A stretch of 64,000 nucleotides of DNA, taken from contig NZ_CP033972.1 of NCBI RefSeq assembly GCF_003855095.1, positions 4,526,001 to 4,590,000 of the forward strand, given 5' to 3'. Within the stretch, counting starts at the first letter, position 1. Every line of letters begins with the position of its first letter. The notes beneath the pieces were generated by a model, which was not told the DNA's origin, searched no databases, and was given only the letters and a program-made list of their open reading frames with translations. Position numbers and translations under genes: made by a program. The DNA is from Gordonia insulae (GTDB taxonomy: Bacteria; Actinomycetota; Actinomycetes; Mycobacteriales; Mycobacteriaceae). Below are positions 24,762 through 34,189 of this stretch, one piece after another.

Positions 24762-25412
24762 GTGAGTCAACTGCTGAAAGTCCAGAACTTCACCGTGTCG
24801 CGAGACGGCTTCGGTGCCGGCGACGGCCAGAGCCTCGAGACACCGTTCGGCCATGCCGACCCGATGACCATGATGTCGTGGGCGGGCGCGACCGCGAGCT
24901 GGCCCAATCGCACCGACTCCGGGGGCAGTCGCGGACTCGACGACTATCTGACCCGCGACTTCGCCCACAACATCGGGGCGGAGATCATGGGCGCCAACAA
25001 GTTCAGCCCGCATCGCGGGCCCTGGGAGGACCACAGCTGGCTCGGCTGGTGGGGCGATGAGCCGCCGTTCCACACGCCGGTGTTCGTGCTGACCCACCAC
25101 CTCAGGCCGTCGTTCAGCCTGTCCGACACGACGTTCCACTTCATCGACGACGATCCGGCGACGGCGCTGGAAAAGGCGCAGGCGGCGGCCGGCGGAATGG
25201 ACGTCCGGCTCGGCGGTGGCGCGACCACGGTCCGCGAGTTTCTCGACGCCGGCCTCGTCGACACCCTGCACGTCGCGGTGGCCGACGACGTCGAACTCGG
25301 GTCCGGTGCACGACTCTGGGAATCGCCCGACGAACTGCTCGACCGCTATCACTGTGACGTCGTGCCCAGTCCGAGCAGCAATGTCACGCATCACCTGTTC
25401 TGGCGGCGATGA
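24762..25412 (+). CDS. RibD C-terminal/dihydrofolate reductase-like protein
   Basis: A 216-aa protein of the RibD_C (bacterial bifunctional deaminase-reductase, reductase part) family, an NADPH-binding DHFR-like fold. F-T-V-S-R-D-G-F near the start and a G-G-G-A-T-T-V-R-E-F-L-D-A-G-L-V-D motif in the second half fit. GTG 24762 is chosen since AGGGGA lies five bases before it; an ATG six codons earlier is possible. It converges with a second member of the same family at its 3' end. The substrate is unknown. Confidence 0.78.
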   Translation: MSQLLKVQNFTVSRDGFGAGDGQSLETPFGHADPMTMMSWAGATASWPNRTDSGGSRGLDDYLTRDFAHNIGAEIMGANKFSPHRGPWEDHSWLGWWGDEPPFHTPVFVLTHHLRPSFSLSDTTFHFIDDDPATALEKAQAAAGGMDVRLGGGATTVREFLDAGLVDTLHVAVADDVELGSGARLWESPDELLDRYHCDVVPSPSSNVTHHLFWRR

Positions 25413-25987
25413 CGTAACGCAGGTGTGTCGCCCGGCGCCCTGGTACCACGGTCGGGGTCGTCGAGGAGCTGATGGCCGTTCGCGAGCGGGCCGAAGTAGC
25501 GGATCCCGTCACCGAATAGCACCGGCACGAGGCTGACACAGATCTCGTCGACCAGCTCGAGGTCGAGCGCCTGCTGGATGATGGTCGGGCTCGCGATGAT
25601 CACGTCGCGATCGCCGGCCATCTGACGTGCGCGTGAGATCGCGGTGCCGACGTCGTCGACGAATGTGGTCGTAGGCCATCGGGTCGCGGCGTCGGGTGGC
25701 GGCTGATGCGTGACGACGACGACTGGCGCGCCGACCGGATGGTTGTCGCCCCATCCGTCGGCGACGTCGAACAGACGCCGTCCGGACACCAGGGCGCCCG
25801 CATTGCCGGTCAATTCCGCGAGCATGTCGGCGTCGGCGTCGTCCACGTGGAATCCGATGTCCTCGTTGGCGCTCGGCACCGCGGTCGCGCCCGCGTCGTA
25901 CCAGGCGAACAACTCCCCGACATCGTCGTTCGGGTCGGCGATGAAGCCGTCGAGCGACATGGTCATGTGTGTGATGACTTTGCCCAT
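25391..25987 (-). CDS. RibD-type reductase with probable 3' frameshift
   Basis: A 198-aa reading of a RibD_C/DHFR-like protein: I-T-H-M-T-M-S-L-D-G-F-I-A at the start, S-G-R-R-L-F-D and I-I-Q-Q-A-L-D-L-E-L-V-D-E later. After L-L-D-D-P the frame gives a low-complexity tail (R-G-T-R-A-P-G-D-T-P). One base fewer in the four-G run at 25454-25457 (CCCC on the coding strand) would give P-T-V-V-P-G-R-R-A-T-H-L-R-Y, the usual family ending, with a stop at 25384. So the true gene is probably 25384-25987 with a one-base indel. Confidence 0.78.
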   Translation of the reverse strand: MGKVITHMTMSLDGFIADPNDDVGELFAWYDAGATAVPSANEDIGFHVDDADADMLAELTGNAGALVSGRRLFDVADGWGDNHPVGAPVVVVTHQPPPDAATRWPTTTFVDDVGTAISRARQMAGDRDVIIASPTIIQQALDLELVDEICVSLVPVLFGDGIRYFGPLANGHQLLDDPDRGTRAPGDTPALRHRRQNR

Positions 25988-26067
25988 GGTCGTGCCTCCT
26001 CGGTCGCGGTGGCCATCAACAATTGTGACCAGCCGCGACCGGGGAAGTCATCGGCACGACGGGGTGG

Positions 26068-26796
26068 TTACAACCGTCCGACGACGTAGCGCGCGGCGTC
26101 GAGCGACATGCCGTTGACGGTGTAGAGAACGTGGAGACCGTTGGGCTGGCCTACGGGTGCTCCGTTGCAGATGGTGTCGCCGGGAATGCAGTACCGCTTG
26201 GTCTTGGCCTCATAGGGTGCTCCGACGCGGATCTTCGGCGCACCGATGTCGTTGATGAACCGGTCCGACGGCGGCGCGAAGAGGACGACCGCGGCCACGT
26301 GGCGGGCCACGTCGGCGGGCAGCGGCGCAGGCACCTCGGACTCGTACTGGCGGTAGCGGTCGGGGATCGCGATCTTGCCGCTCGTCGCATATCCGGCGAC
26401 CACCGCGCCCTGCGAGTAGCCGCCGAGGACGATCCGGGTGCCGGGGCAGTTGGCGGCGATGGTCTTGACCTGCCGCTGCGCTTCCTTGACGCCGTTCGTC
26501 ACGGTCCTGACGAACTTGGGACGGTCATTGAAGTTGCTGCTCGCGGGGTAGTTCACACCGATGGCGTCGACCGACTTGCCCGGCAGCTGCGACCGGAGGG
26601 ACGCGACAAAGGACTGGCCGGTCAGGCCGATCGGCGGCGCAGGCTCGACGGTGCCCCGGGCGAAGACGACTGCGACGTCGGAGCAGGTTGCCGCGGACGC
26701 CTTGGGGCTGTTCATCACCACCCCGCCGGCGAGGGCCGCGAACAAACAGAGAAACGACACGGTCAATCGGGTACCGATGGTTTTCATGGCACTCAT
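26068..26796 (-). CDS. Secreted cutinase-family esterase
   Basis: A precursor of about 242 aa with a Sec signal peptide (M-K-T-I-G-T-R then a hydrophobic stretch ending A-S-A). The serine-esterase domain has V-V-F-A-R-G-T near its start, nucleophile G-Y-S-Q-G, and D and H in P-G-D-T-I-C and G-L-H-V-L-Y. Cysteines at C-S-D-V, N-C-P-G, Y-C-I-P and I-C-N-G fit two disulfides. Mycobacteriales cutinase-like proteins hydrolyse lipids and polyesters. The start is either 26796 or 26787; neither has a good ribosome site. Confidence 0.85.
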   Translation of the reverse strand: MSAMKTIGTRLTVSFLCLFAALAGGVVMNSPKASAATCSDVAVVFARGTVEPAPPIGLTGQSFVASLRSQLPGKSVDAIGVNYPASSNFNDRPKFVRTVTNGVKEAQRQVKTIAANCPGTRIVLGGYSQGAVVAGYATSGKIAIPDRYRQYESEVPAPLPADVARHVAAVVLFAPPSDRFINDIGAPKIRVGAPYEAKTKRYCIPGDTICNGAPVGQPNGLHVLYTVNGMSLDAARYVVGRL

Positions 26797-26981
26797 TGAA
26801 CTATGGGATTCAAGGTTCATGCACGTGGTTCGGATGCGGATTGGGATCGGATGGGTGGGTTATCTGCTTGATTCGGTCTGAATTCTCGATCGAGGACGAA
26901 CTCTCGAGGCCGACGAATCGCACTGGATGAGCGTCGTCGCCGGGGTACCTTCTGAGCACAGCCAACCGAGGGGCACCCACC

Positions 26982-27560
26982 ATGACACATGCATCGGTCG
27001 ACGCGCGAGGCCGATTGCGAGGTCGTGTGGCGGCGAGGTGGGCACGGTCGGCCGCCGTGGTCGCGGGCGCCGCACTCCTCGTGTTGTCGAGCGGATCGAC
27101 CGCGGGAACCGCAACGGCCCGGCCCGGTGACGCCTCGCCCTTCGGCAGCTCGAACCTCGGGGTCGGCGAGTACCGGGTGCACAAGAAACTGACGTTGGAC
27201 CTCGGGGCGGGTGCGCAAGGTGGTGTCCGGGCGATCGATGGTCACTGTGTGAACGCCAACGGGGAGTTCCCGTTCGCGACGACGAACGATGCGCCTCAGG
27301 TTCATGACCTGTGGATCGACGCGAGTGAATCGTTTCCCGTGTGCATCACCGACTTGAGTTCGATGGTCTTCGAGGTCTATCTGACGAGCCCGATCAGGAA
27401 AGAGCTGAAGATCGCGATCGGCGAGCGGCCCGGTGGTGGGTACGACATCTATTGCTACGTCCATGTCGACGACCCCAGCACCTACCCGCTGACGTGCACA
27501 TTCGACAGCACGGACCCCGCTGACCTGGGTACGGCGATCACGGTCCGTCGCCACCGCTAG
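26982..27560 (+). CDS. Secreted protein, unknown function
   Basis: A 192-aa precursor. A long basic N-region (many Arg up to residue 22) is followed by a hydrophobic core A-A-V-V-A-G-A-A-L-L-V-L and a likely cleavage near A-T-A-R. The mature domain of about 145 residues is beta-rich with four cysteines (G-H-C-V, P-V-C-I, I-Y-C-Y, L-T-C-T) that could pair. GAGGGGCACCCACC precedes the ATG. No family recognised; related-looking small secreted proteins are common in Gordonia and Rhodococcus. Confidence 0.62.
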   Translation: MTHASVDARGRLRGRVAARWARSAAVVAGAALLVLSSGSTAGTATARPGDASPFGSSNLGVGEYRVHKKLTLDLGAGAQGGVRAIDGHCVNANGEFPFATTNDAPQVHDLWIDASESFPVCITDLSSMVFEVYLTSPIRKELKIAIGERPGGGYDIYCYVHVDDPSTYPLTCTFDSTDPADLGTAITVRRHR

Positions 27561-27689
27561 ACGACGGGAGCGTCCCGGATATCGCGGTCACCGCACCGCG
27601 TGAGGCGATCGCCGCCGCGTCGGTGACCAGAACATGACAATTCCGCTTCTGGCGAAATATCCCCGGGAACAAACATTCCGCCACCAGGG

Positions 27690-27708
27690 TTGAGTCGGTC
27701 AGACTGAA
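27690..27708. promoter_or_regulatory. HAIR-like HspR operator before lon
   Basis: TTGAGT, seven bases, ACTGAA: the HspR-associated inverted repeat (CTTGAGT-N7-ACTCAAG) with one inner mismatch and both outermost bases unmatched. It ends 13 bases before the lon ATG. It matches the site before dnaK in spacing. Confidence 0.6.
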
Positions 27709-27721
27709 CTTTGGAGGTCAG

Positions 27722-30049
27722 ATGTCACAGACATATTCAGCGCCCGTCCTGTTCGTTCCCGACCTGGTCGTCCTGCCCGGCATGGTTGTGCCGATCCCGC
27801 TCGACGACGCAGCTCAGGCGACGGTGGACGCTGCCCGGTCCAGTGAGTCCGGGAAACTGTTGGTCGCTCCACGTCTGGACGACCGTTATCCCACTTACGG
27901 CGTGATCGCCTCGATCGTGCAGGTCGGACGGATGCCCGGCGCGGGAATTGCGGCCGTCGTCAAGGGGGAGAAGCGTGCCCACATCGGAACCGGGACCCCC
28001 GGGAACGGTGCCGGCCTGTGGGTCGAGGTCACCGAGGTCGACGACCCGGAGATCACCGACGAGGTCAAGGCGCTCGCCGGCGAGTACAAGAAGCTCGTGC
28101 TGGCGATGCTGCAACGTCGCGAGGCATGGCAGATCATCGACGCCGTAAACAAGATGACCGAGCCGTCGGACCTGGCGGACACCTCGGGCTACTCGTCGTG
28201 GCTGACCGACGTCCAGAAGCGACAGCTCCTGGAGACGCCCGACGTCGGTGAGCGGCTGACCCTGCTGATCGACTGGACCGGTGAGCACATCGCCGAGACC
28301 GAGGTCAGCGACAAGATCGCCGACGATGTCCGCAACGGAATGGAGCGCCAGCAGAAAGAATTCCTGCTGCGCCAGCAGCTCGCCGCGATCCGCAAGGAAC
28401 TCGGCGACGACGAGCCCGAGGGTGCCGACGACTATCGTGCCCGCGTCGAGGCGGCCGATCTGCCCGAGAAGGTGCGCGAGGCCGCGCTGCGTGAGGTCGG
28501 CAAGCTGGAACGCGCAAGCGATCAGTCGCCGGAGACCAGCTGGATCCGCACCTGGCTCGACACCGTGCTCGACCTGCCGTGGAGTGAACGGACCGTCGAT
28601 TCGACGGACATCAAGGGTGCCCGCGAGATCCTCGACGCCGACCACCACGGGCTGGACGATGTGAAGGACCGCATCGTCGAGTACCTGGCTGTGCGTGCCC
28701 GGCGCGCCGACCGCGGTCTGCAGGTCGTCGGCGGACGCGGTTCCGGCGCGGTGATGGTGCTGGCCGGACCTCCCGGCGTCGGTAAGACGTCGCTCGGGGA
28801 ATCGGTCGCGCGAGCACTCGGCCGCAAGTTCGTGCGCGTCGCCCTGGGCGGGGTTCGCGACGAGGCGGAGATCCGCGGTCACCGGCGTACCTACGTCGGC
28901 GCACTGCCCGGACGCATCGTGCGTGCCATCGGTGAGGCCGGATCGATGAATCCGGTTGTGCTGCTTGACGAGATCGACAAGGTCGGCTCGGACTATCGCG
29001 GTGACCCGGCGGCGGCGCTGCTCGAGGTCCTCGACCCCGCGCAGAACCACACCTTCCGTGATCACTACCTCGATCTGGACCTCGACCTGTCGGATGTCCT
29101 GTTCCTCGCGACCGCCAACGTCATCGAGAACATCCCGTCGGCGTTGCTGGACCGGATGGAGCTGGTGACCATCGACGGCTACACCGAGGACGACAAGGTC
29201 GCGATCGCCCGCGACTTCCTGCTCCCGCGGCAGGCGGATCGGGCGGCGTTGACGGCCGACGAGGTCACGGTGACCGAGGACGCGCTGCGTGAGATCGCTG
29301 CCGACTACACCCGCGAACCCGGTGTGCGTCAGTTCGAACGACTGCTCGCCAAGCTCCTCCGAAAGGCCGCCACCAACCTGGAATCCGGCAAGGCGACCGC
29401 GCCGATCGTGATCGACGAGGCCGACCTGAAGGAGTACCTCGGCCGTCCGCGCTTCACCCCCGAATCGGAGGAGCGGACCGCGGTGCCGGGCGTGGCGACC
29501 GGACTGGCCGTCACCGGGATGGGCGGCGACGTTCTGTTCATCGAGGCGAACAGTGTCGACGGCGACGCCGGTCTGAAGCTGACCGGCCAACTGGGTGATG
29601 TGATGAAGGAATCCGCGCAGATCGCGCTGTCCTACGTCCGCGCCCACGCCGAGCAACTCGGGGTCGATCCGGCGGTGCTGGACAAGGCCATCCACGTGCA
29701 CGTGCCGGCCGGCGCGGTGCCCAAGGACGGTCCGAGCGCCGGCGTCACCATGGTCACCGCCCTGGTTTCCATGGCGACCGGCCGCAAGGTGCGCGCCGAC
29801 GTCGGCATGACCGGTGAGGTCACGTTGAACGGGCGGGTCCTGCCGATCGGCGGGGTCAAGCAGAAACTGCTTGCCGCACAACGCAACGGGCTGAAGACGG
29901 TGTTCATCCCGCAGCGCAACGAGCCCGATCTCGACGACGTGCCCGCCGAGGTCCTCGACGCCCTCGAGGTCAGACCGATGGTCGATGTCGCCGACATCAT
30001 CGCGTCGGCGCTGGAGTCGTCCGAGCAGCAGGCCATCTCGGCGGCCTGA
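27722..30049 (+). CDS. lon: ATP-dependent protease Lon
   Basis: A 775-aa Lon protease that unfolds and degrades damaged proteins in the cytosol. The N-terminal substrate-binding domain covers about 1-190 (it starts [17 protein letters not shown]), a coiled helical part follows, and the AAA+ module has Walker A G-P-P-G-V-G-K-T (349-356). The protease domain has the catalytic Ser672 in K-D-G-P-S-A-G and Lys713/715 in G-G-V-K-Q-K. GGAGGT precedes the ATG. A HAIR-like site in the leader suggests HspR control with the dnaK operon. Confidence 0.95.
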   Translation: MSQTYSAPVLFVPDLVVLPGMVVPIPLDDAAQATVDAARSSESGKLLVAPRLDDRYPTYGVIASIVQVGRMPGAGIAAVVKGEKRAHIGTGTPGNGAGLWVEVTEVDDPEITDEVKALAGEYKKLVLAMLQRREAWQIIDAVNKMTEPSDLADTSGYSSWLTDVQKRQLLETPDVGERLTLLIDWTGEHIAETEVSDKIADDVRNGMERQQKEFLLRQQLAAIRKELGDDEPEGADDYRARVEAADLPEKVREAALREVGKLERASDQSPETSWIRTWLDTVLDLPWSERTVDSTDIKGAREILDADHHGLDDVKDRIVEYLAVRARRADRGLQVVGGRGSGAVMVLAGPPGVGKTSLGESVARALGRKFVRVALGGVRDEAEIRGHRRTYVGALPGRIVRAIGEAGSMNPVVLLDEIDKVGSDYRGDPAAALLEVLDPAQNHTFRDHYLDLDLDLSDVLFLATANVIENIPSALLDRMELVTIDGYTEDDKVAIARDFLLPRQADRAALTADEVTVTEDALREIAADYTREPGVRQFERLLAKLLRKAATNLESGKATAPIVIDEADLKEYLGRPRFTPESEERTAVPGVATGLAVTGMGGDVLFIEANSVDGDAGLKLTGQLGDVMKESAQIALSYVRAHAEQLGVDPAVLDKAIHVHVPAGAVPKDGPSAGVTMVTALVSMATGRKVRADVGMTGEVTLNGRVLPIGGVKQKLLAAQRNGLKTVFIPQRNEPDLDDVPAEVLDALEVRPMVDVADIIASALESSEQQAISAA

Positions 30050-30059
30050 CCCGGGTCGA

Positions 30060-30076
30060 CGACACCGACGGTGTCG
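30060..30076. terminator. Candidate terminator hairpin after lon
   Basis: CGACACC, GAC, GGTGTCG: a perfect 7-bp stem with a 3-base loop, 11 bases after the lon stop. No T-run follows, as is common in GC-rich Actinobacteria. Confidence 0.4.
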
Positions 30077-30166
30077 CAGTGGATCATCCGCTGCGGCACC
30101 GTCGTCGTCGGTCGGATCGGATTCCGTGGACTGAACCAGCGGTCCCGCGTTTTGGTGGATACTGGT

Positions 30167-30529
30167 ATGCACATGCCCGAGCTACCGATCATCACCGACG
30201 AAGAGATGCGGACGAGCCTGCAATACGCGCAGCCGTACTCCGTCGTCATCCTGCGGGCCGGCCCGAGATATCAGACTCCGGAAGCGGAATCGATCATCTG
30301 GGAACACGGCCGGCGCAACTTCGCGCTACGTGCCGCCGGGGCGCTGTCGGTGGTGCTCCCGGTCCTCGACGATTCCGACGTCTGCGGGGTGGGCATCTTC
30401 GACCGCGACGTCGACACGACGACGGCGTTGATGAACGACGATCCCGGTGTGCTCGCCGAGGTGTTCACGTTCGAGGTGCATCCGGCCCGGGGGTTTCCCG
30501 GCGACGCGCTCCCGCCGGAACCCAACTGA
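30167..30529 (+). CDS. YciI-like protein, unknown function
   Basis: A 120-aa protein that looks like the YciI dimeric alpha/beta-barrel family: early polar strand, then a helix W-E-H-G-R-R-N-F-A-L-R-A-A-G-A-L-S-V-V-L-P, a D-V-C-G-V-G-I-F strand and the N-D-D-P-G-V-L motif near the end. The catalytic-type His of YciI is H in W-E-H-G. The start is 30167 or 30173 (two close ATGs); neither has a strong ribosome site. It lies between lon and a TetR gene on the other strand. Confidence 0.6.
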   Translation: MHMPELPIITDEEMRTSLQYAQPYSVVILRAGPRYQTPEAESIIWEHGRRNFALRAAGALSVVLPVLDDSDVCGVGIFDRDVDTTTALMNDDPGVLAEVFTFEVHPARGFPGDALPPEPN

Positions 30530-30567
30530 GTGGATCGCCAACTGGGTCGATGACGCCACTGGGTCGA

Positions 30568-31218
30568 TCAGTCGTGTGGCGATGTCAGCGCGACGGACGG
30601 CCGCGCGGACGTCGTCCACTGTGACGACTCGCTGCCGATGGTGCAGATGTGCGACATCGCCATCTTGACCATCGGGCGGGTGACCGTTTCCAACTTGCCG
30701 AGGACCAGTTGCTGGATGAGCCCGTCCATCAGGGCCACCACCAGATTTGCGGCGTCCTCGGGGTGCTCGGGGCGGAACGCCGCACCGACGGCGATCGAGA
30801 GCTGGATCAGCTCCTGTCGGTGGTCGTTGATCATGTCCCCGAGTTCGGGATAGAACTGGGCCTCGACCAGCAGCGCGTGGCGCGCCGTCACCACGTCGGG
30901 AAACTCGAGTCGCGCCGTCTCGACGAAGACGGTCCCACACTCGATCACCTCATCGGGGGAGTGCGGCCCGGGACTCATGAGTGGACCGAACGCGGTCATC
31001 GCGATGGACCGCAGCTGCGCATGGACCGTTTCCAATGCCAAGGCGAGCAGTCGGCTGCGCGAGGGGGCGTAATAGTTGACCGATCCGGAGGGGAAACCCG
31101 CGGTCTCGTCGACGGTGCGGTGGGTCAGGGCCCGCAGTCCCTGGGTGGCGATGATCTCGACGGCGGCCTCGCCGAACTTGGTGCGACGTTCGCCGCGGCG
31201 CTGTTTCGAGAGTTCCAC
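30568..31218 (-). CDS. TetR-family regulator
   Basis: A 216-aa TetR-type repressor. The helix-turn-helix lies at about 10-58 with A-L-T-H-R-T-V-D-E-T-A-G-F-P-S-G-S-V-N-Y-Y; the C-terminal helices form the ligand domain. GTG 31218 is chosen because GAGGGGAG stands 7 bases before it; an earlier ATG at 31251 and the frame start at 31290 lack a ribosome site. The target is unclear, since the divergent neighbour is dnaK with HspR-type control and the gene downstream points the other way. Confidence 0.8.
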   Translation of the reverse strand: MELSKQRRGERRTKFGEAAVEIIATQGLRALTHRTVDETAGFPSGSVNYYAPSRSRLLALALETVHAQLRSIAMTAFGPLMSPGPHSPDEVIECGTVFVETARLEFPDVVTARHALLVEAQFYPELGDMINDHRQELIQLSIAVGAAFRPEHPEDAANLVVALMDGLIQQLVLGKLETVTRPMVKMAMSHICTIGSESSQWTTSARPSVALTSPHD

Positions 31219-31467
31219 GACGCGTCTCCCCTCAGAGGTGTGCCCTTGCATCCGGATCGGCCCCACCTTCTGGAGGACGGTCCGGCTCATGCCGGCGTGA
31301 CCGGAACAGCATATTTGACGAGCGCGCGGTCCGTCCTCGGACAGACTGCGATCGCGGTCACGTTTCTCATTGTCGGTGCCGCGGTCGCGAACGTTTCGGT
31401 TCCTCGCAAAAAAGTCCCACCGACCGGGAACATTTCGCCGACATCCCCCGTTGACCAGAGTGAGAAA
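31219..31467. other. Long leader region between TetR gene and dnaK
   Basis: Together with the HAIR site and leader this gap is 408 bp. It must hold both divergent promoters. I see TTGACG at 31315-31320 and TTGACC at 31451-31456 as possible -35 boxes, but no clear partner. A weak 59-codon open frame with one hydrophobic stretch (31297-31476) is present but not supported. Confidence 0.4.
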
Positions 31468-31488
31468 CTTGAGTGATGTAGACTCAAC
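31468..31488. promoter_or_regulatory. HAIR operator (HspR site) before dnaK
   Basis: CTTGAGT (31468-31474), seven bases, ACTCAAC (31482-31488). This matches the HAIR consensus CTTGAGT-N7-ACTCAAG in 13 of 14 arm bases. It should bind the HspR protein encoded at the end of this operon. Confidence 0.85.
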
Positions 31489-31626
31489 CCAGGTTGACTC
31501 CGACGAAATGCTTCGTTAGAACATGAGTCGGATGCACTGAAGTTCGGGTCGCAGACGCGGGTTTCGACAAACCACTCGATTCGAAGAACGTACTTGGGTG
31601 CAGACCCATGAACTAGGAGGAAACAC

Positions 31627-33483
31627 ATGTCTCGTGCTGTTGGAATCGACCTCGGCACCACCAACTCGGTGGTCTCCGTGCTCGAAGGCGGCGAGCCCGC
31701 CGTCATCGCCAACGCCGAAGGCTCCCGGACGACCCCGTCGGTGGTCGCGTTCGCGCGCAACGGCGAGGTACTGGTCGGGCAGCCGGCGAAGAACCAGGCG
31801 GTCACCAACGTCGACCGCACCATCCGGTCCGTCAAGCGCCACATGGGCGAGGGCGACTGGACCGTCGAGATCGACGACAAGAAGTACACCCCGCAGGAGA
31901 TCAGCGCCCGCACGCTCATGAAGCTGAAGCGCGACGCCGAGTCCTACCTGGGTGAGGACGTCAGCGACGCGGTCATCACCGTGCCCGCGTACTTCAACGA
32001 CTCGCAGCGTCAGGCCACCAAGGAGGCCGGGCAGATCGCGGGTCTCAACGTGCTGCGCATCGTCAACGAGCCGACCGCGGCCGCTCTGGCCTACGGCTTG
32101 GACAAGGGTGAGAAGGAACAGACCATCCTGGTGTTCGACCTCGGTGGCGGTACCTTCGACGTCTCGCTCCTCGAGATCGGCGACGGTGTCGTCGAGGTCC
32201 GCGCGACCTCCGGTGACAACGTCCTCGGTGGCGACGACTGGGATCAGCGCATCGTCGACTGGCTCGTCGAGAAGTTCAAGAGCCAGAACGGCATCGACCT
32301 GACCAAGGACAAGATGGCCCTGCAGCGTCTGCGTGAGGCCGCGGAGAAGGCCAAGATCGAGCTCTCGGCATCGCAGAGCACCTCGATCAACCTGCCCTAC
32401 ATCACCGTCGACGCCGACAAGAACCCGCTGTTCCTCGACGAGCAGCTGTCGCGCAGCGAGTTCCAGAAGATCACCTCGGATCTGCTCGAGCGCACCCGTG
32501 CGCCGTTCCAGGCGGTCATCAAGGACGCCGGCATCTCCGTCGGCGACATCGATCACGTGGTGCTGGTCGGCGGCTCGACCCGTATGCCCGCCGTCACCGA
32601 GCTGGTCAAGGAACTGACCGGTGGCCAGGAGCCCAACAAGGGCGTCAACCCGGACGAGGTCGTCGCCGTCGGTGCAGCACTGCAGGCCGGTGTGCTCCGC
32701 GGTGAGGTCAAGGACGTGCTCCTGCTCGACGTCACCCCGCTGTCGCTCGGCATCGAGACCAAGGGCGGCGTGATGCACAAGCTGATCGAGCGCAACACCA
32801 CCATCCCGACCAAGCGGTCGGAGACCTACACCACGGCCGAGGACAACCAGCCGTCGGTGCAGATCCAGGTCTATCAGGGTGAGCGTGAGATCGCGTCGCA
32901 CAACAAGCTGCTCGGTTCGTTCGAACTCGGCGGCATCGCTCCGGCGCCGCAGGGTGTCCCGCAGATCGAGGTGACCTTCGACATCGACGCCAACGGCATC
33001 GTGCACGTCACCGCGAAGGACAAGGGCACCGGCAAGGAGAACAGCATCCGCATCCAGGACGGTTCCGGCCTGAGCAAGGACGAGATCGACCGGATGATCA
33101 AGGACGCCGAGGCCCACGCCGACGAGGATCGCACCCGCCGCGAGGAAGCCGAGACCCGCAACCAGGCCGAGTCGCTGGTCAACCACACCGAGAAGTTCCT
33201 CAAGGACAACGAGGACAAGGTGCCCGGTGACGTCAAGGACAAGGTCAACGCGGCCATCTCCGAGGCGAACGAGGCGCTCAAGGGCACCGACATCGCCGCC
33301 ATCAAGTCGGCGATCGAGAAGCTCTCGACCGAGTCCCAGGAGATGGGTCAGGCGATCTACGCCGCCTCGGCAGCGGAGTCGCCCAACGGCGACGCACCCG
33401 AGGGTGACGCGGCCGGTGGCGACAACGACGTCGTGGACGCGGAGGTCGTCGACGAGCCGACGAACACCGGGGACAACAAGTGA
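31627..33483 (+). CDS. dnaK: Chaperone DnaK (Hsp70)
   Basis: A 618-aa Hsp70 that binds unfolded peptide segments and works with GrpE and DnaJ; DnaK is also the usual co-repressor of HspR. The ATPase domain begins [11 protein letters not shown], with [10 protein letters not shown] near 170; the substrate-binding domain and helical lid follow, ending in an acidic tail ([12 protein letters not shown]). AGGAGGAAACAC precedes the ATG. It is the first gene of dnaK-grpE-dnaJ-hspR, and its stop overlaps the grpE GTG. Confidence 0.98.
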   Translation: MSRAVGIDLGTTNSVVSVLEGGEPAVIANAEGSRTTPSVVAFARNGEVLVGQPAKNQAVTNVDRTIRSVKRHMGEGDWTVEIDDKKYTPQEISARTLMKLKRDAESYLGEDVSDAVITVPAYFNDSQRQATKEAGQIAGLNVLRIVNEPTAAALAYGLDKGEKEQTILVFDLGGGTFDVSLLEIGDGVVEVRATSGDNVLGGDDWDQRIVDWLVEKFKSQNGIDLTKDKMALQRLREAAEKAKIELSASQSTSINLPYITVDADKNPLFLDEQLSRSEFQKITSDLLERTRAPFQAVIKDAGISVGDIDHVVLVGGSTRMPAVTELVKELTGGQEPNKGVNPDEVVAVGAALQAGVLRGEVKDVLLLDVTPLSLGIETKGGVMHKLIERNTTIPTKRSETYTTAEDNQPSVQIQVYQGEREIASHNKLLGSFELGGIAPAPQGVPQIEVTFDIDANGIVHVTAKDKGTGKENSIRIQDGSGLSKDEIDRMIKDAEAHADEDRTRREEAETRNQAESLVNHTEKFLKDNEDKVPGDVKDKVNAAISEANEALKGTDIAAIKSAIEKLSTESQEMGQAIYAASAAESPNGDAPEGDAAGGDNDVVDAEVVDEPTNTGDNK

Positions 33484-34070
33484 CCGCTGGTGGGCCGGAC
33501 GGCGCACGCCCCGAGGAGCCGGTGACGGTGACCGATCGTCGTCGCATCGATCCCGAAACGGGTGAGGTGCGCGCGGATCCGGCCGCCGGACCCGGCCCGG
33601 CAGAAGCCGAACCGGTCGTGGCAGAAGCCGACACGGTCGCCGTCGACCCCGAGGTGGCCGAACTGACCGCCGCGCTTCAGCGCGAGCGGGCCCAGTTCGC
33701 CAACTTCAAGCGGCGCGCCGCAGAGGAGAAGCAGGGTTCGGTCAACTACGGAAAGCAACTGCTCATCGACAAGCTGCTGCCCGTCCTCGACGACCTCGAC
33801 CGTGCCCGCGAGCACGGCGACCTCGAGAGCGGTCCGCTGCGCGGTGTCGCAGACAAACTGGCCGGCGCCCTCACCAGTGAGGGACTCGCCAAGTTCGGCG
33901 AGACCGGCGACCCGTTCGACCCGGAACTGCACGAGGCCGTCCAGCACGACGGCGACGGCGAGAACCCGGTGATCGGCGCGGTGTATCGCAGTGGCTACCG
34001 CCTCGGCGAGAAGGTGATCCGCACGGCGATGGTCACCGTCACCGACCCGGTCGAAACTGGTGCACAATAA
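33480..34070 (+). CDS. grpE: Nucleotide exchange factor GrpE
   Basis: A 196-aa GrpE that speeds ADP release from DnaK. The first 60 residues are low-complexity (P, A, E rich), then the dimer coiled coil [23 protein letters not shown], and the beta domain with D-P-E-L-H-E-A-V and [10 protein letters not shown]. The GTG start overlaps the dnaK stop (GTGA), giving translational coupling. Confidence 0.95.
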   Translation: MTAGGPDGARPEEPVTVTDRRRIDPETGEVRADPAAGPGPAEAEPVVAEADTVAVDPEVAELTAALQRERAQFANFKRRAAEEKQGSVNYGKQLLIDKLLPVLDDLDRAREHGDLESGPLRGVADKLAGALTSEGLAKFGETGDPFDPELHEAVQHDGDGENPVIGAVYRSGYRLGEKVIRTAMVTVTDPVETGAQ

Positions 34071-34087
34071 GCGCCAACACACTGTGC

Positions 34088-34122
34088 CTGCCCGGCGATG
34101 CGAACGCCGCGTCGCCGGGCAG
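34088..34122. other. Hairpin between grpE and dnaJ
   Basis: CTGCCCGGCGA (34088-34098) faces TCGCCGGGCAG (34112-34122): an 11-bp perfect stem with a 13-base loop, within the 119-bp gap. No T-run follows. It could attenuate or terminate part of the transcripts or mark an mRNA processing point, making dnaJ-hspR less abundant than dnaK-grpE. Confidence 0.55.
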
Positions 34123-34189
34123 CGCACTCTTCACGGCATCGACTACAACTACATCCAGACAACTGAGATATCGAAGGAGGTGACGTCTG

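Noticed and set aside
27737..30172. 811-codon open frame antisense to lon
   Set aside because: Shadow of lon's GC-rich third positions; no recognisable domain and repeated acidic/His-rich low-complexity sequence.
31297..31476. 59-codon frame with a hydrophobic segment upstream of dnaK
   Set aside because: Starts at a GTG with no well-spaced ribosome site and ends inside the HAIR operator; likely chance.
31516..33507. 663-codon open frame antisense to dnaK
   Set aside because: Known artefact seen opposite dnaK genes in GC-rich genomes; no start signal and no domain that I recognise.
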